Source: a virus
Direction: 5' to 3' (one strand)
DNA: 64,000 nucleotides
Virus record (IMG/VR): IMGVR_UViG_3300023174_005338
Location: 124,001 to 188,000 of that record
Shown here: piece after piece, positions 25,246 through 34,026 of the stretch
How the letters are laid out: every line of letters starts with the position of its first letter
How positions within the stretch are numbered: position 1 is the stretch's first letter
Notes under the pieces: model-generated
What the model saw: only the letters and a program-made list of their open reading frames with translations
What the model was told of the DNA's origin: nothing
The model's database searches: none
Made by a program: the position numbers and the translations under genes

Positions 25246-26037
25246 GTGGCACAAGACCATAACGACATCTATACCATTGTGGAAAAACTGGCCATCCTGG
25301 AAGGCCGTATCACTCCCACTGGTGTAAAAAAAGGTCTCAACCCACAACAGCGATCAGTGCCACAGATGCCGGCCCTGTTCAAGCCAAAGACACAAAAAAT
25401 ACTAGGCGGCAATCCCAATGCCAAGAATCCCATGTCAGGCTACATGGTAGGCAGTGATGAAAGTGTGGAACGTGAAGAGGCAGTGCTGGAAGCCGAAATG
25501 GCCGAAGATGTCCTTGAAAAAGTAAAAAAATCATTCAAAGATTTTATCCGACAAGCCGAAGAACAAATCAAAGACAGCGACATCAAAGAAAAGAAACAAG
25601 AAGACACAGATCTCAAAAGCCGAGATGCCAAGGATCGGGATCTCATAGTCAAGGTAGCCCCAGTCGCTGAAGATCCCACTGACAGTGAAGAAGACCAAGA
25701 AGAATGGTACGATGCCAATGGCCGTCCCGACGAATATGGTTGTTATGATGCCGGCGGCCACTATCATGCCGAACGTGAGTCAGACATGGATGCTGGATAC
25801 GATGCTTACAAAGAGCGCAATTGGACTGACGAATCAGCTCCAGTTAAAACTTTAACCAACGAGTGTGGCCTTTGGGAAATGCATGGCAACGAGCGTGATG
25901 GCTTTGAAATTCGTCGGGCTGGTCGTTGCTTACCTACCCGCTTTAAGAATTTAGACGAAGCCGAGATGGCTGTAGAAATGTTCGCACATCGCCGCAGAAT
26001 GGCCGACGAGTCACAAGATTACCTGGATGAAGAATAA
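25246..26037 (+). CDS. Acidic multi-segment phage protein, likely virion-associated
   Basis: 263 residues from GTG 25246, three bases after the Dps stop. N-terminus (NDIYTIVEKLAILEGRITP) is helical; the middle is strongly charged coiled coil (about residues 75-130); the C-terminal 60 residues (GFEIRRAGRCLPTRFKNLDEAEMAVEMFAHRR) form a compact module I recall from other T4-type aquatic phages. VEREEAVLEAEMAED holds E-A/E-M sites like prohead-protease targets. No enzyme motif. Stop and next ATG overlap (TAATG). Confidence 0.6.
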   Translation: MAQDHNDIYTIVEKLAILEGRITPTGVKKGLNPQQRSVPQMPALFKPKTQKILGGNPNAKNPMSGYMVGSDESVEREEAVLEAEMAEDVLEKVKKSFKDFIRQAEEQIKDSDIKEKKQEDTDLKSRDAKDRDLIVKVAPVAEDPTDSEEDQEEWYDANGRPDEYGCYDAGGHYHAERESDMDAGYDAYKERNWTDESAPVKTLTNECGLWEMHGNERDGFEIRRAGRCLPTRFKNLDEAEMAVEMFAHRRRMADESQDYLDEE

Positions 26038-29000
26038 TGTTAAGCCTAGATTTATTTAATTCACGATATGAGAAAAAATTGCACGAAGGTGCAGTAGATG
26101 ATGCAGAATATGCTCGCCTTAAAAAACTTGGCGAAAAGATTGATTACCTAAAACAAGCACGGGCCAAGACCACGGATGCCGAAATGCAACGTGCCATAGA
26201 TGGGCGTATCAAAGAATACAACGACGAACGCATGGAGATTCTCAGTGTGCGTGGCATGAAAGAAGCCGAACAACCCACACAACGTCCCAGCAAACAAGAT
26301 CCATTCGCTTATGTCAAGCCTGATCCCCAAGGAATTGGTGACACGCAAGATCCTAAACAAAAGATGGCGCAGTTGACACAACGGGCCAAGAAAGGTCACC
26401 TGGCCAATGTAGGTGCAGGCATCAAGGCTTTTATCAAAGGCGAACCCGAGCCCATGGACGAAGAACAACAAACAGTAAATCCTCGTGCTCTAGGTGTGGC
26501 CAATTTCCAACGCCTGGTCAAGGCCAACATGGGCAACATCCCCACTGTGAATTTGGAATTCATCCGACCCGAAGAAAACTTCAAATTAGATCAAAAAGGT
26601 CTAGATCTGATCAGTGATTATTACGATGGCCTGGAAAGTGACCAAGCCAAAAATTATTTCATCTATCGTGTGTTGCCCAGTGGTGACGAAACTAAAAAAA
26701 TCCTCAAACAACTAGGTTGGACCACACAACAAGTACAACCATCCTTGCCCGGCATACCCACACAGGGCGAACTGCCGTTGCAAGAAAAAAAAAAGTCTAA
26801 CAACGACGATCTAGAAGCCGGTGATGTCAAGGTAGCACGCGAATTACAAAAATTACGTGCGAGATATCCTGCTGTGCGTAGCGACATTGAAGCTGTGGCC
26901 AGTGCAGAAATAGACAGCACAGAACGCAGTCAACAACAACTGGCAGCCATACGTGGTGCCAATGACAAACAAGATGCCCTACTCAAACAGTTGGTTGATC
27001 TGGACAAACAACAAGGTCGCGAAATTGACGGCTTAGACAAAGAAAACAACAGTTTGGAACAACGCCTAGCACAGGTACAGGCCACCAATGATCGACTGCA
27101 ACAGACCATTGGTCAAATGACCGGCACCAAAAAAGCTGCCACTAAAACCAAAACAACTGCGCCACAAGGCTCTGCTGACGTGGCCCAGGGCGGCATAATT
27201 GATGTGGGTGCTCCAATGGCATCAATGCCCAATGCAACTACAGTGGCACCGGCGTCCAACACAACATCGACGACCAGCAATAAAGCTATGAAATACACGT
27301 CTCAACAAATACAAGGACTTGGTCAAGTAGCACCTGATATTAGAGGTAAAGCCGCTAATGATGGTGATCAACAAACAAAAAAAGTTTCAGGATCTGACAT
27401 CGAGGAACACGGTGGTGGCATAGGTCCCCGGCAACACTGGCAAGACCTCATGCAGGAAGGTCAACCACAAGAACTCATACATCGCTATCTGGCCATCAAC
27501 GCAGAAACCGATGTAGATGCTGTCAGAAAGGCCATACAGGCCATCAGTAGGGATCCTGCCTTGGGTGCAAACAGCAAAGCTCGACTACTGGGACAGATTG
27601 GCATGATAATCAAGCGGCATCGCTTGCCCATTGGTAGATCATACTATCAGTTCATGCAACAGTACATGGAAGAACAAAGTGTCACTGAAACAGTAGAAAA
27701 TGTTCGAGCAGGCATGGCTCGAATATATCGCCGCCTGGCACCTAAAATCGAACGCCATCGTGACAGCTTCCTTGCCGGCCAACTGTATGACGAGTTGGAA
27801 AACTATGCTGAACTGCATGGTGCCGAAGGCGAGTTCAAACGCATGATGGCCACGGCTAGGAATAGTGCGCACATGGAATATGACACCAATCCTGGTGGTT
27901 TCCAAAACTGGTTCTGGTTCCTGCCGTTTGAAGACAACGATGTGGATGAGGCTATCAGCAAAAAAGACTTGCTTGCTAAACTACAAAAGAATTTGCCAAA
28001 AGTCAATGATCCAAAAAACAAACACGCCAAACCAGTTAACTGGACCGGTGCTGGTAAAGATGATTATGGATACACAGGTTATCAAGGCCACGGTATGCCC
28101 ACTGATAAACAAGAACGAGCTCGTATCCGTGCTGATAAGAAAAAAGGTGTAGCGGAAGGTACCGATGATATCAAAAAGAAAATGTCCAAGTTGGAAGCAC
28201 TGGCTCTGGCGGCCAATCGTGCCGGTGATGATGCAAAATGCAAAATGTATCAGCAAAAGATCCAATCACTCAAACAAAAACTGTCGCAAAGCATGGCAGA
28301 AGGCTGGAGTGATCAGGGCAACCCCACCCCTTATTCAGTCTACATCGACGGACGTGAATGGCGTGCCTACAAGAGTGATGATCATGCCCGTGCTGTGGCA
28401 GAAAAAGTTCGGGCCAATTTAAAACGCCAAGGTCGCGATCAAACAGTTACCATAGCACCCAGCAAAACTAAAAAGGTACAGGAAGATTTTGGCATGCCTG
28501 GCACAACAATTCCACGCAAGAGTCTCATACAAGGCTACACAGTGTTTTGGAATCCTACTACACAAGTGGTCAGTGTCACACGTGGTGGCGACAGCGAAGA
28601 AGCGGCCATTGAACAAGCAAGAGTTGGCACACCTAGCATGAAGAATTTCCGCCAAGCGGCTGACAGATTGATTGACAGGATAGAAAGCGATTTAACAGAA
28701 AACTTAACCCGCGAACCGCGCACAGCTCGTGAACGTGATGAAATGATCGACAAGATACGCAGAATGATGACGCAGGATCGAAATCCGGCCAATCTACAGA
28801 TCATGAAGAAGGATATAGAAATCCTGCAGACCAGGTATCGTGATCTCAAGGAAGACAGCGACAGTGGTAAAGCAGTGGAAATGGCCATCATGCGCAGAAT
28901 GTTGGTGGCACACACTGATCTCATAGTAGAATTTGGTCTGGACAAGGTAGTCGATGCCATAGAAGAAGTGGCCTACAACGTGGGTGACACTGACGAGATT

Positions 29001-29162
29001 GGCAGCAGTGATGTGAGTGGTTGGGTCAATCAAGTCAAACAGATCCTGGGCGTGCCTGAAGATCTAGATGAGAAGTGGAGTGCCAAATACAAAAAGAGCA
29101 TTAATTGTAGTAACCCAAAAGGATTCTCACAAAAAGCTCATTGTGCGGGAAGGAAAAAATGA
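26037..29162 (+). CDS. 1041-residue coiled-coil modular protein with C-terminal Cys/basic module
   Basis: Modules in order: helical N-terminus with LHE-G at 15-18; an alpha/beta segment (about 150-260); a heptad-rich coiled coil (about 270-365); a Thr/Ala-rich linker; a helical domain (about 460-645); short linkers VAE-G and MAE-G; a repeat like those in the 1851-residue protein (about 764-813); a helical stretch ending VEMAIMRRMLVAHTDLIVEFG and DEIGSSDVSGW; and the Cys1024/Cys1036 basic module (1011-1041). No transmembrane or enzymatic motif. It looks like an internal scaffold, head or ejected protein, perhaps processed at xxE-G/A sites. Not recognised as a known tape measure. Confidence 0.6.
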   Translation: MLSLDLFNSRYEKKLHEGAVDDAEYARLKKLGEKIDYLKQARAKTTDAEMQRAIDGRIKEYNDERMEILSVRGMKEAEQPTQRPSKQDPFAYVKPDPQGIGDTQDPKQKMAQLTQRAKKGHLANVGAGIKAFIKGEPEPMDEEQQTVNPRALGVANFQRLVKANMGNIPTVNLEFIRPEENFKLDQKGLDLISDYYDGLESDQAKNYFIYRVLPSGDETKKILKQLGWTTQQVQPSLPGIPTQGELPLQEKKKSNNDDLEAGDVKVARELQKLRARYPAVRSDIEAVASAEIDSTERSQQQLAAIRGANDKQDALLKQLVDLDKQQGREIDGLDKENNSLEQRLAQVQATNDRLQQTIGQMTGTKKAATKTKTTAPQGSADVAQGGIIDVGAPMASMPNATTVAPASNTTSTTSNKAMKYTSQQIQGLGQVAPDIRGKAANDGDQQTKKVSGSDIEEHGGGIGPRQHWQDLMQEGQPQELIHRYLAINAETDVDAVRKAIQAISRDPALGANSKARLLGQIGMIIKRHRLPIGRSYYQFMQQYMEEQSVTETVENVRAGMARIYRRLAPKIERHRDSFLAGQLYDELENYAELHGAEGEFKRMMATARNSAHMEYDTNPGGFQNWFWFLPFEDNDVDEAISKKDLLAKLQKNLPKVNDPKNKHAKPVNWTGAGKDDYGYTGYQGHGMPTDKQERARIRADKKKGVAEGTDDIKKKMSKLEALALAANRAGDDAKCKMYQQKIQSLKQKLSQSMAEGWSDQGNPTPYSVYIDGREWRAYKSDDHARAVAEKVRANLKRQGRDQTVTIAPSKTKKVQEDFGMPGTTIPRKSLIQGYTVFWNPTTQVVSVTRGGDSEEAAIEQARVGTPSMKNFRQAADRLIDRIESDLTENLTREPRTARERDEMIDKIRRMMTQDRNPANLQIMKKDIEILQTRYRDLKEDSDSGKAVEMAIMRRMLVAHTDLIVEFGLDKVVDAIEEVAYNVGDTDEIGSSDVSGWVNQVKQILGVPEDLDEKWSAKYKKSINCSNPKGFSQKAHCAGRKK

Positions 29163-30229
29163 GATATCAAGAAATTCTTGAAGCCTGCTGGACAGGATAT
29201 CGGCAAGCCGGCATGAAGAAAAAGGGCGACCGTCAAGTGCCCAACTGTGTGCCCGTGGAAGAGGTCAAGATAGGTCCAGAGATCACTGGCAAGGACCTGT
29301 TGTTCAAGGCAGCTGCCATGGCCATGCGTGATGCGTCACACGAAGGCATCAGCTTGGACTATGAACAGGCCATCAAGCAAGCCAGCAAAATTTATGGCAT
29401 ACCTTACCAACCCAGTGAACTGCCCAAGTTACTGGCCCAGCGCCAAGAAATAGATCGTCAGTTGGCCCTGTTGAAACAAGGCAAACAAGTGGCCAAGGCT
29501 CGCAGACAAGAAAAACGAGCACCCACACCAGCCGGTGCCGACGAATACTGGAAGACACATGCTCTTCCTACCGATCGTATCAAGCCTGCAACCAAATCTC
29601 TTGAAGAAACAGAAGCAGAACTGGCCGAAGATTTGAAAAAGTGGTTCAAAGAAAAGTGGGTGCGTTTTGGCCCCGATGGTAAAATCCGTGGTGACTGTGC
29701 CCGAGGCAGCAGCAAAGAAGGCAAACCAAAATGCCTGCCACAAAGCAAGGCACATGCTCTAGGCAAGAAAGGCCGTGCGTCGGCCGCGGCCAAGAAGCGC
29801 AGAGAAGATCCCAATCCCGAACGCAGAGGCCCAGCAAAAAATGTGGCCACCAAAGTCAAAGAAAATCGCGGCGGCAACTATGAAGAACTTGGTCTTAGAA
29901 AATCATCGGCAGATAGGTTCGCTGTGTTAGACAGAACGCTGGATGCCGTTATAATGACCACTAACGATTTAAAAGCAGCCAAACAAGAAGCTATTGAGTG
30001 GGCTGACTATGACGATATCAGGACAGAAATCATTGATCAAGTCACAGGTAAAAAAATATTTGCTGTGGATGGCAATGCAGGTGCAATGAACTATCTTGAT
30101 GAAAAACAAGACGCCTGCTACCGCAAGGTAAAAAGTCGTTACAAGGTCTGGCCGTCAGCTTATGCAAGTGGAGCTTTGGTCCAGTGTCGTAAGAAAGGTG
30201 CCGCCAATTGGGGCAACAAGAAAAAATGA
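29159..30229 (+). CDS. Protein built from three Cys/basic modules with capsid-targeting-like start
   Basis: 356 residues from ATG 29159 (ATGA overlap). MRYQEILEA closely resembles the T4 capsid-targeting peptide including the ILE-A cleavage pattern. Then a Cys module (CWTGYRQAGMKKKG...PNCVP, about 10-32), a helical region, a Trp/Lys/Cys module (KWFKEKWVRFGPDGKIRGD then two cysteines, about 160-215), a short alpha/beta part, and a third module (CYRKVKSRYKVWPSAYASG..., about 318-352) ending GAANWGNKKK. No enzymatic motif. Modules of these kinds are, as I remember, scattered through aquatic phage genomes without a known role. Likely a packaged, DNA- or metal-binding protein. Confidence 0.6.
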   Translation: MRYQEILEACWTGYRQAGMKKKGDRQVPNCVPVEEVKIGPEITGKDLLFKAAAMAMRDASHEGISLDYEQAIKQASKIYGIPYQPSELPKLLAQRQEIDRQLALLKQGKQVAKARRQEKRAPTPAGADEYWKTHALPTDRIKPATKSLEETEAELAEDLKKWFKEKWVRFGPDGKIRGDCARGSSKEGKPKCLPQSKAHALGKKGRASAAAKKRREDPNPERRGPAKNVATKVKENRGGNYEELGLRKSSADRFAVLDRTLDAVIMTTNDLKAAKQEAIEWADYDDIRTEIIDQVTGKKIFAVDGNAGAMNYLDEKQDACYRKVKSRYKVWPSAYASGALVQCRKKGAANWGNKKK

Positions 30230-30654
30230 GAGAGCTTATCACACTGGTAGAAGCAGCCGAGAAGAATTGTCCTAGAGCAACACACGACATAGCATTAAAT
30301 CTCAAGAACCGTCAGAAGGCCATTGAGCAATATCACTATGGACCTCCCAATCCTGGTGAAGCTGGCACCTACTGGAAAGATGCGGCTCGTCGTTGGCGGG
30401 TCACAGAAAAAACCATGAAGACCATGCGCTGTGGCAACTGCGCGGCCTTTGATGCCAGTGACAGTATGCGCAAGTGTATAGCCTCTGGCATAGAGTCCGG
30501 TGAGAAAAACATAGATGCAGCCGCCAGTATCAATTTGTCAGATCTCGGCTACTGCAACTTCCTGCATTTCAAATGTGCAGGAACTCGTTCTTGTTCGGCC
30601 TGGATCACAGGCGGTCCTATCACTGAAAAGGACAAAGGTCACAAGGCCAACTAA
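30226..30654 (+). CDS. Cys-rich, possibly zinc- or iron-sulfur-binding small protein
   Basis: 142 residues from ATG 30226 (ATGA overlap). Starts MRELITLVEA, a CTS-like peptide with LVE-A. Six or more cysteines follow in the C-terminal half: MRCGNCAAFD, MRKCIA, LGYCNFLHFKCAGTRSCSAW, then GGPI. The pattern fits a small zinc or HiPIP-like iron-sulfur fold; the metal is unknown. I recall the same Cys module in cyanophage-like genomes. Immediately followed by the deaminase gene. Confidence 0.55.
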   Translation: MRELITLVEAAEKNCPRATHDIALNLKNRQKAIEQYHYGPPNPGEAGTYWKDAARRWRVTEKTMKTMRCGNCAAFDASDSMRKCIASGIESGEKNIDAAASINLSDLGYCNFLHFKCAGTRSCSAWITGGPITEKDKGHKAN

Positions 30655-31293
30655 ATGCGTATCAGTGATTTCCGTATAGAAAACCATGACAAGCTGGATC
30701 GCATATTAGTAGATCTGTGTGAAATGGTCATTGCGGGTCAACAACAAGATCCAGATCTCTATGGCATGGTAGCGGCAGCTGTGTTGGATCCTGACAACCG
30801 TCTAGTCATGGCACTAAATCATGCCCAAGGCCGCAAGGATGTGCATGGCGAGCGTGCAGCCATAGACAAGTATAGAAAGCAGTATGGTGAAATTCCTGAA
30901 GGCAGTATCATCGTCACTACCTGTAGTCCCTGCACTGAACCCATGCCCGAACGTATGGGCGCAAGTTGTAGAGATCTAATCAGTTCAACTCCGGTCCACA
31001 AGGTCTATGCTGGTTATAGAGATCCCAGCCAGGACACAGGCCCAGGCGATAAAACCTATCACTTACAAATAACACGCAACAAACGGATACAAGAATTGTG
31101 TCGACAATTTGCCAACACCTGGCTCAAAGATGAATTAAATGAACTCAGCTTCCTAGGCAGTCCATGCACCCGAGACTGCTCAGGACATAGAGCTGGTTAC
31201 TACTGGAGCCAGGCAAGAGGCGGAGCCAAGGTGCCCAACTCATGGAGCCAGAGTTTCAACAATGGTGCGGCATTGCACAAGGCAGGCAAATGA
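30655..31293 (+). CDS. Zinc-dependent nucleoside/nucleic-acid deaminase-like protein
   Basis: 212 residues; ATG adjoins the previous stop. The deaminase zinc motif is His64-x-Glu66 (HGERAAI) with Cys90-x2-Cys93 (TCSPC); a further Cys105 could be an alternative ligand. This matches the cytidine-deaminase superfamily fold, which includes dCMP, tRNA and toxin deaminases. The C-terminal 40 residues form another short module (CTRDCSGHRAGYYWS ... SFNNGA). The substrate is unknown. N-terminus MRISDF is CTS-like, so the enzyme may be carried in the virion. Confidence 0.7.
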   Translation: MRISDFRIENHDKLDRILVDLCEMVIAGQQQDPDLYGMVAAAVLDPDNRLVMALNHAQGRKDVHGERAAIDKYRKQYGEIPEGSIIVTTCSPCTEPMPERMGASCRDLISSTPVHKVYAGYRDPSQDTGPGDKTYHLQITRNKRIQELCRQFANTWLKDELNELSFLGSPCTRDCSGHRAGYYWSQARGGAKVPNSWSQSFNNGAALHKAGK

Positions 31294-31361
31294 ACCCTTA
31301 TCCAGTATATCCCGAGGACAACGGCAGTGATACTCCAAGACTTCGCTACGCACCAGTCTAA
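31290..31361 (+). CDS. Short ORF, likely N-terminal part of the methyltransferase by +1 shift
   Basis: ATG 31290 overlaps the deaminase stop (ATGA) and encodes 23 residues ending YAPV before TAA. The junction GTC TAA C, with a +1 slip, would join it to the downstream frame as YAPV-NLDESSG, giving a longer methyltransferase. It could also be an unrelated leader peptide, a mutation or an assembly error. Confidence 0.3.
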   Translation: MNPYPVYPEDNGSDTPRLRYAPV

Positions 31362-31917
31362 CTTGGACGAGAGCAGTGGTTACAGCCTAGCAGGCAGTTT
31401 CACACGTGACCTCACTGCCAGCAAGGTGTGGTTGTTGACGGAACTAGAACGCATACAAACAAATTATTCTACAATTTACATTTTGGGTTCCTGGTATGGC
31501 AACTTGGCCCTGTACATGACTTTGGAAGGTAGAATACAGGCTGACAAGATTGTGCTGGTAGAAAAAGACAAAAAGTTTTTGAGTACCAGCAAAAAGTTAT
31601 TGGACTTGGCCGGTGCCCGCAATGTAGAATACATGTTAGAGGATTCAAACAAATTGGACTACCGTCAACTAGGCGAATCAGGAGTTGTGATCAACACCAG
31701 CCTGACCGACATGCAGGGACGTAGTTGGTTTTTAAACATACCCAACGGCACACTTGTGGTCATGCAGGCACGTGATCATGATCCCAATCGCAGTTTTTCG
31801 AGCACACAAGATATTGTAGATCGTTTTCCTTTATCGCAAGTCTTGTATCATGGACGCATGCAACTGCGTGACCCTGAAACTGAATATACTAGATACATGG
31901 TTGTTGGTACTAAATAA
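31327..31917 (+). CDS. SAM methyltransferase-like protein
   Basis: 196 residues from GTG 31327, with GAGG nine bases upstream. Rossmann-like order: IYILGSWYGNLALYM (motif I region, GSWYGN in place of GxGxG), VLVEKDKKFL (acidic motif II), then EYMLEDSNKL and VVINTSLTDMQG (motif IV region). The glycine loop is atypical, so it may be a divergent methyltransferase. The true N-terminus may come from the frame at 31290. The last codons overlap the late box for the next gene. Confidence 0.5.
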   Translation: MILQDFATHQSNLDESSGYSLAGSFTRDLTASKVWLLTELERIQTNYSTIYILGSWYGNLALYMTLEGRIQADKIVLVEKDKKFLSTSKKLLDLAGARNVEYMLEDSNKLDYRQLGESGVVINTSLTDMQGRSWFLNIPNGTLVVMQARDHDPNRSFSSTQDIVDRFPLSQVLYHGRMQLRDPETEYTRYMVVGTK

Positions 31918-31923
31918 CCCATG
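31909..31923 (+). promoter_or_regulatory. Late promoter box overlapping a stop codon, next to an ATG without leader
   Basis: ACTAAATA (31909-31916) contains the first two bases of the preceding stop codon (31915-31917); 4 bases follow, then ATG 31921. No Shine-Dalgarno. It is the third very short spacing (4-5 bases) in the window. Confidence 0.45.
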
Positions 31924-32823
31924 CCAAAGATTCAGCAAACTAACTTGCCAATTTACATTGGGGCAAGATGCAACTACTCTTGTCAACATTGTGCATCTGG
32001 ATCTGATCTCAGAAAAAACTTAGACCCTGATCCTTCTTTAGAGGAAATCATCTCTGCTATTCCTATTTTGGCTGAAAAATTTGAAGTCAATGGATCGATA
32101 AGTTTGCTTGGCGGCGAACCTCTGTTGTATTGGGACGAAAAAATTGTTCCGTTGACTGCAAAATTACGTGAACATTTTCCTAACTCACGGATCAACATTT
32201 ATACCAATGGACACCTGATTGGAAAAAATATCTCACGGATCTTGGATATCATGATCAAACACAATATATCTTTGACCATAAGTCGACATCTCATGGGCGA
32301 TATAACGTCAGTGGTTGGTCGGCAATGGCAAAAAAGTATAGATCAATTGATTTCTCATCCGTCTATTGTTAAAATTCACAACGATCACTTTCATATCAAA
32401 GATAATATTCGAGCCAATGTATATTTTTATACAAATAAATTTTGGTCATCACACTATTATACGCTTCCAAATGGTCAAATTAAACCACACGCTACCAATG
32501 ATCCAGAAAATTCTATACTACATGGATGCATAGGCTCTACCTGTAGTTACCTTTACGGAACCAAGTTATACAAATGCGGCAGATTGGCCAACTTGCAATA
32601 TCTGTTGCAATCTGTTGATCAGGTGGGAGATCTAGACTGGAAAAAATATTTAGATTATCAACCTCTTGATTTGTTAAATTTAAAACAAACAGACTTTGAT
32701 CACTTTTTAAGCACATATGGAAAACCCATATCAGAATGCGACATGTGTCAGGCAACACCACCGGATCTGTTATGGAAAGATCGAACCTGGGATTTGGTCT
32801 TTCATCAAAAACACACACCTTAG
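31921..32823 (+). CDS. Radical SAM protein
   Basis: 300 residues. The cluster motif CNYSCQHC (Cys19-x3-Cys23-x2-Cys26 by count) binds the 4Fe-4S cluster; LLGGEPLLYWD is the GGEP SAM-binding motif and INIYTNGHLI the following strand. Later cysteines (HGCIGSTCSYL, KCGRL, SECDMCQ) could bind an auxiliary cluster, as in SPASM-type enzymes. This is not QueE-like in layout. Base composition is visibly more AT-rich than the flanking late genes. The substrate, perhaps a peptide or sugar, is unknown; neighbours are glycan or acyl enzymes. Confidence 0.8.
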   Translation: MPKIQQTNLPIYIGARCNYSCQHCASGSDLRKNLDPDPSLEEIISAIPILAEKFEVNGSISLLGGEPLLYWDEKIVPLTAKLREHFPNSRINIYTNGHLIGKNISRILDIMIKHNISLTISRHLMGDITSVVGRQWQKSIDQLISHPSIVKIHNDHFHIKDNIRANVYFYTNKFWSSHYYTLPNGQIKPHATNDPENSILHGCIGSTCSYLYGTKLYKCGRLANLQYLLQSVDQVGDLDWKKYLDYQPLDLLNLKQTDFDHFLSTYGKPISECDMCQATPPDLLWKDRTWDLVFHQKHTP

Positions 32824-32860
32824 GACCCTTGAGGTTATGTGTAGGCGGCTGCTGCCTCAC

Positions 32861-32868
32861 TATAAATA
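32861..32868 (+). promoter_or_regulatory. Late promoter, exact T4 consensus
   Basis: TATAAATA, 54 bases before ATG 32923, in a 99-base gap. Just upstream, GTGTAGGC...GCCTCAC (about 32839-32860) forms a 7-bp stem with one bulge, which may end upstream transcripts or be structural; no T-run follows it. Confidence 0.55.
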
Positions 32869-32922
32869 GATTCGCTACCTATTTCAGTGGAAGTGAGCTA
32901 GGTAATTACAATTTTCATCAAC

Positions 32923-34023
32923 ATGTCAAACTCGCCTGCTCCTAGTATACCGTTGACCGTCAAAGGTCCTGCCAAAGATCTAGTTTTGAATCAAGAAATT
33001 TTGTATTGGTATCCATGGCTAAAAGGCATAGCCGGCACGGATACCTATGTGCATCTTCATGCGCAATGGCAAGTCGACAAAAATTCTGATCAACCTTGGC
33101 CAGAATCACCGCCTACAGGTTACACAAACTATATCATCAGTGGCGACAGCCTGATGGTAGGCTGGGCAGAACTGTTGAGTCAACAACTCGATGCAAACAT
33201 AATACAACTATTTCAGAGCTACATACCTGACGATTTTACTAAAGAGAATACTTTACACTTTACCTATAACACCGCTCATCTCCGAGGTCGCCGTTTGGCC
33301 AATAGACTTGGTCCCATGTCAAATAAAAACATCCGTTACAAGGCCAGTGCGCTGACCCGACGAATTTCACAGAGTAAAATTATAATTTTTTCTGCCATGA
33401 AAGAAATATTAGGTGATCACGATGCTGTGTATAGTCTCCATAAAGTGTTAAGAGATGAAAAAAATATACACAGTTGGCAGACCACCGGCAATGCCACTTG
33501 CGATCATTACATGCATTTGTTTAGAACAAAATGGGCCAACTCAGAAATAAAACTTCCCTGGGATGATCATGTCATGTGGACCTACGATAATCCAGCTTAT
33601 GTAGAATCTGCCATCAATTTTACACAGGAAAGTTATCATTACAGTTACACTCACAATGCACAAGGTTGTTTTATTCAGCCAGGACCGTTTTTAACAGAAA
33701 AAACCTGGAAATGTATCCTGAGTGAAACAGCATTTATACCTGTTGGACAATATTTTTCGTATCACTGGTTGCAGAAACTGGGCTTTCAATTTGATTACGG
33801 AGCACTTGATTTGAGTTTTGATAACGATCCAGGCAATCTAACACGACTTGAAAAAATTGTTGATTTGATCAGGACCTTGGCTGATCATTCTGCACAAGAC
33901 CTATTTGACATGACACGAGACAGCACAGTTTACAACAAAAAACATTTGCTCAGTGACAATTTCATTGATGCTTGCCAACAGGATAACCAACCTTTTTATG
34001 ATTTTCTTAGCACACTAAAATAA
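32923..34023 (+). CDS. Glycosyltransferase-like protein
   Basis: 366 residues. The N-terminal half has no motif I recognise. The C-terminal part (FLTEKTWKCILSETAFIPVG ... LQKLGFQFDYG ... RLEKIVDLIRTLA) follows the pattern seen at the end of several phage and capsule glycosyltransferases of the fucosyltransferase-like GT-B type (TEKTw...PFi.lg...LRelGF). Call is tentative. Expressed from the TATAAATA box; three bases before the next gene. Confidence 0.4.
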   Translation: MSNSPAPSIPLTVKGPAKDLVLNQEILYWYPWLKGIAGTDTYVHLHAQWQVDKNSDQPWPESPPTGYTNYIISGDSLMVGWAELLSQQLDANIIQLFQSYIPDDFTKENTLHFTYNTAHLRGRRLANRLGPMSNKNIRYKASALTRRISQSKIIIFSAMKEILGDHDAVYSLHKVLRDEKNIHSWQTTGNATCDHYMHLFRTKWANSEIKLPWDDHVMWTYDNPAYVESAINFTQESYHYSYTHNAQGCFIQPGPFLTEKTWKCILSETAFIPVGQYFSYHWLQKLGFQFDYGALDLSFDNDPGNLTRLEKIVDLIRTLADHSAQDLFDMTRDSTVYNKKHLLSDNFIDACQQDNQPFYDFLSTLK

Positions 34024-34026
34024 ATC

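Noticed and set aside
31921-32823. Radical SAM protein as the missing QueE
   Set aside because: Although it has CxxxCxxC and GGEP motifs, its 300-residue length and extra C-terminal cysteines do not fit the short QueE layout, and its neighbours are glycan/acyl genes.
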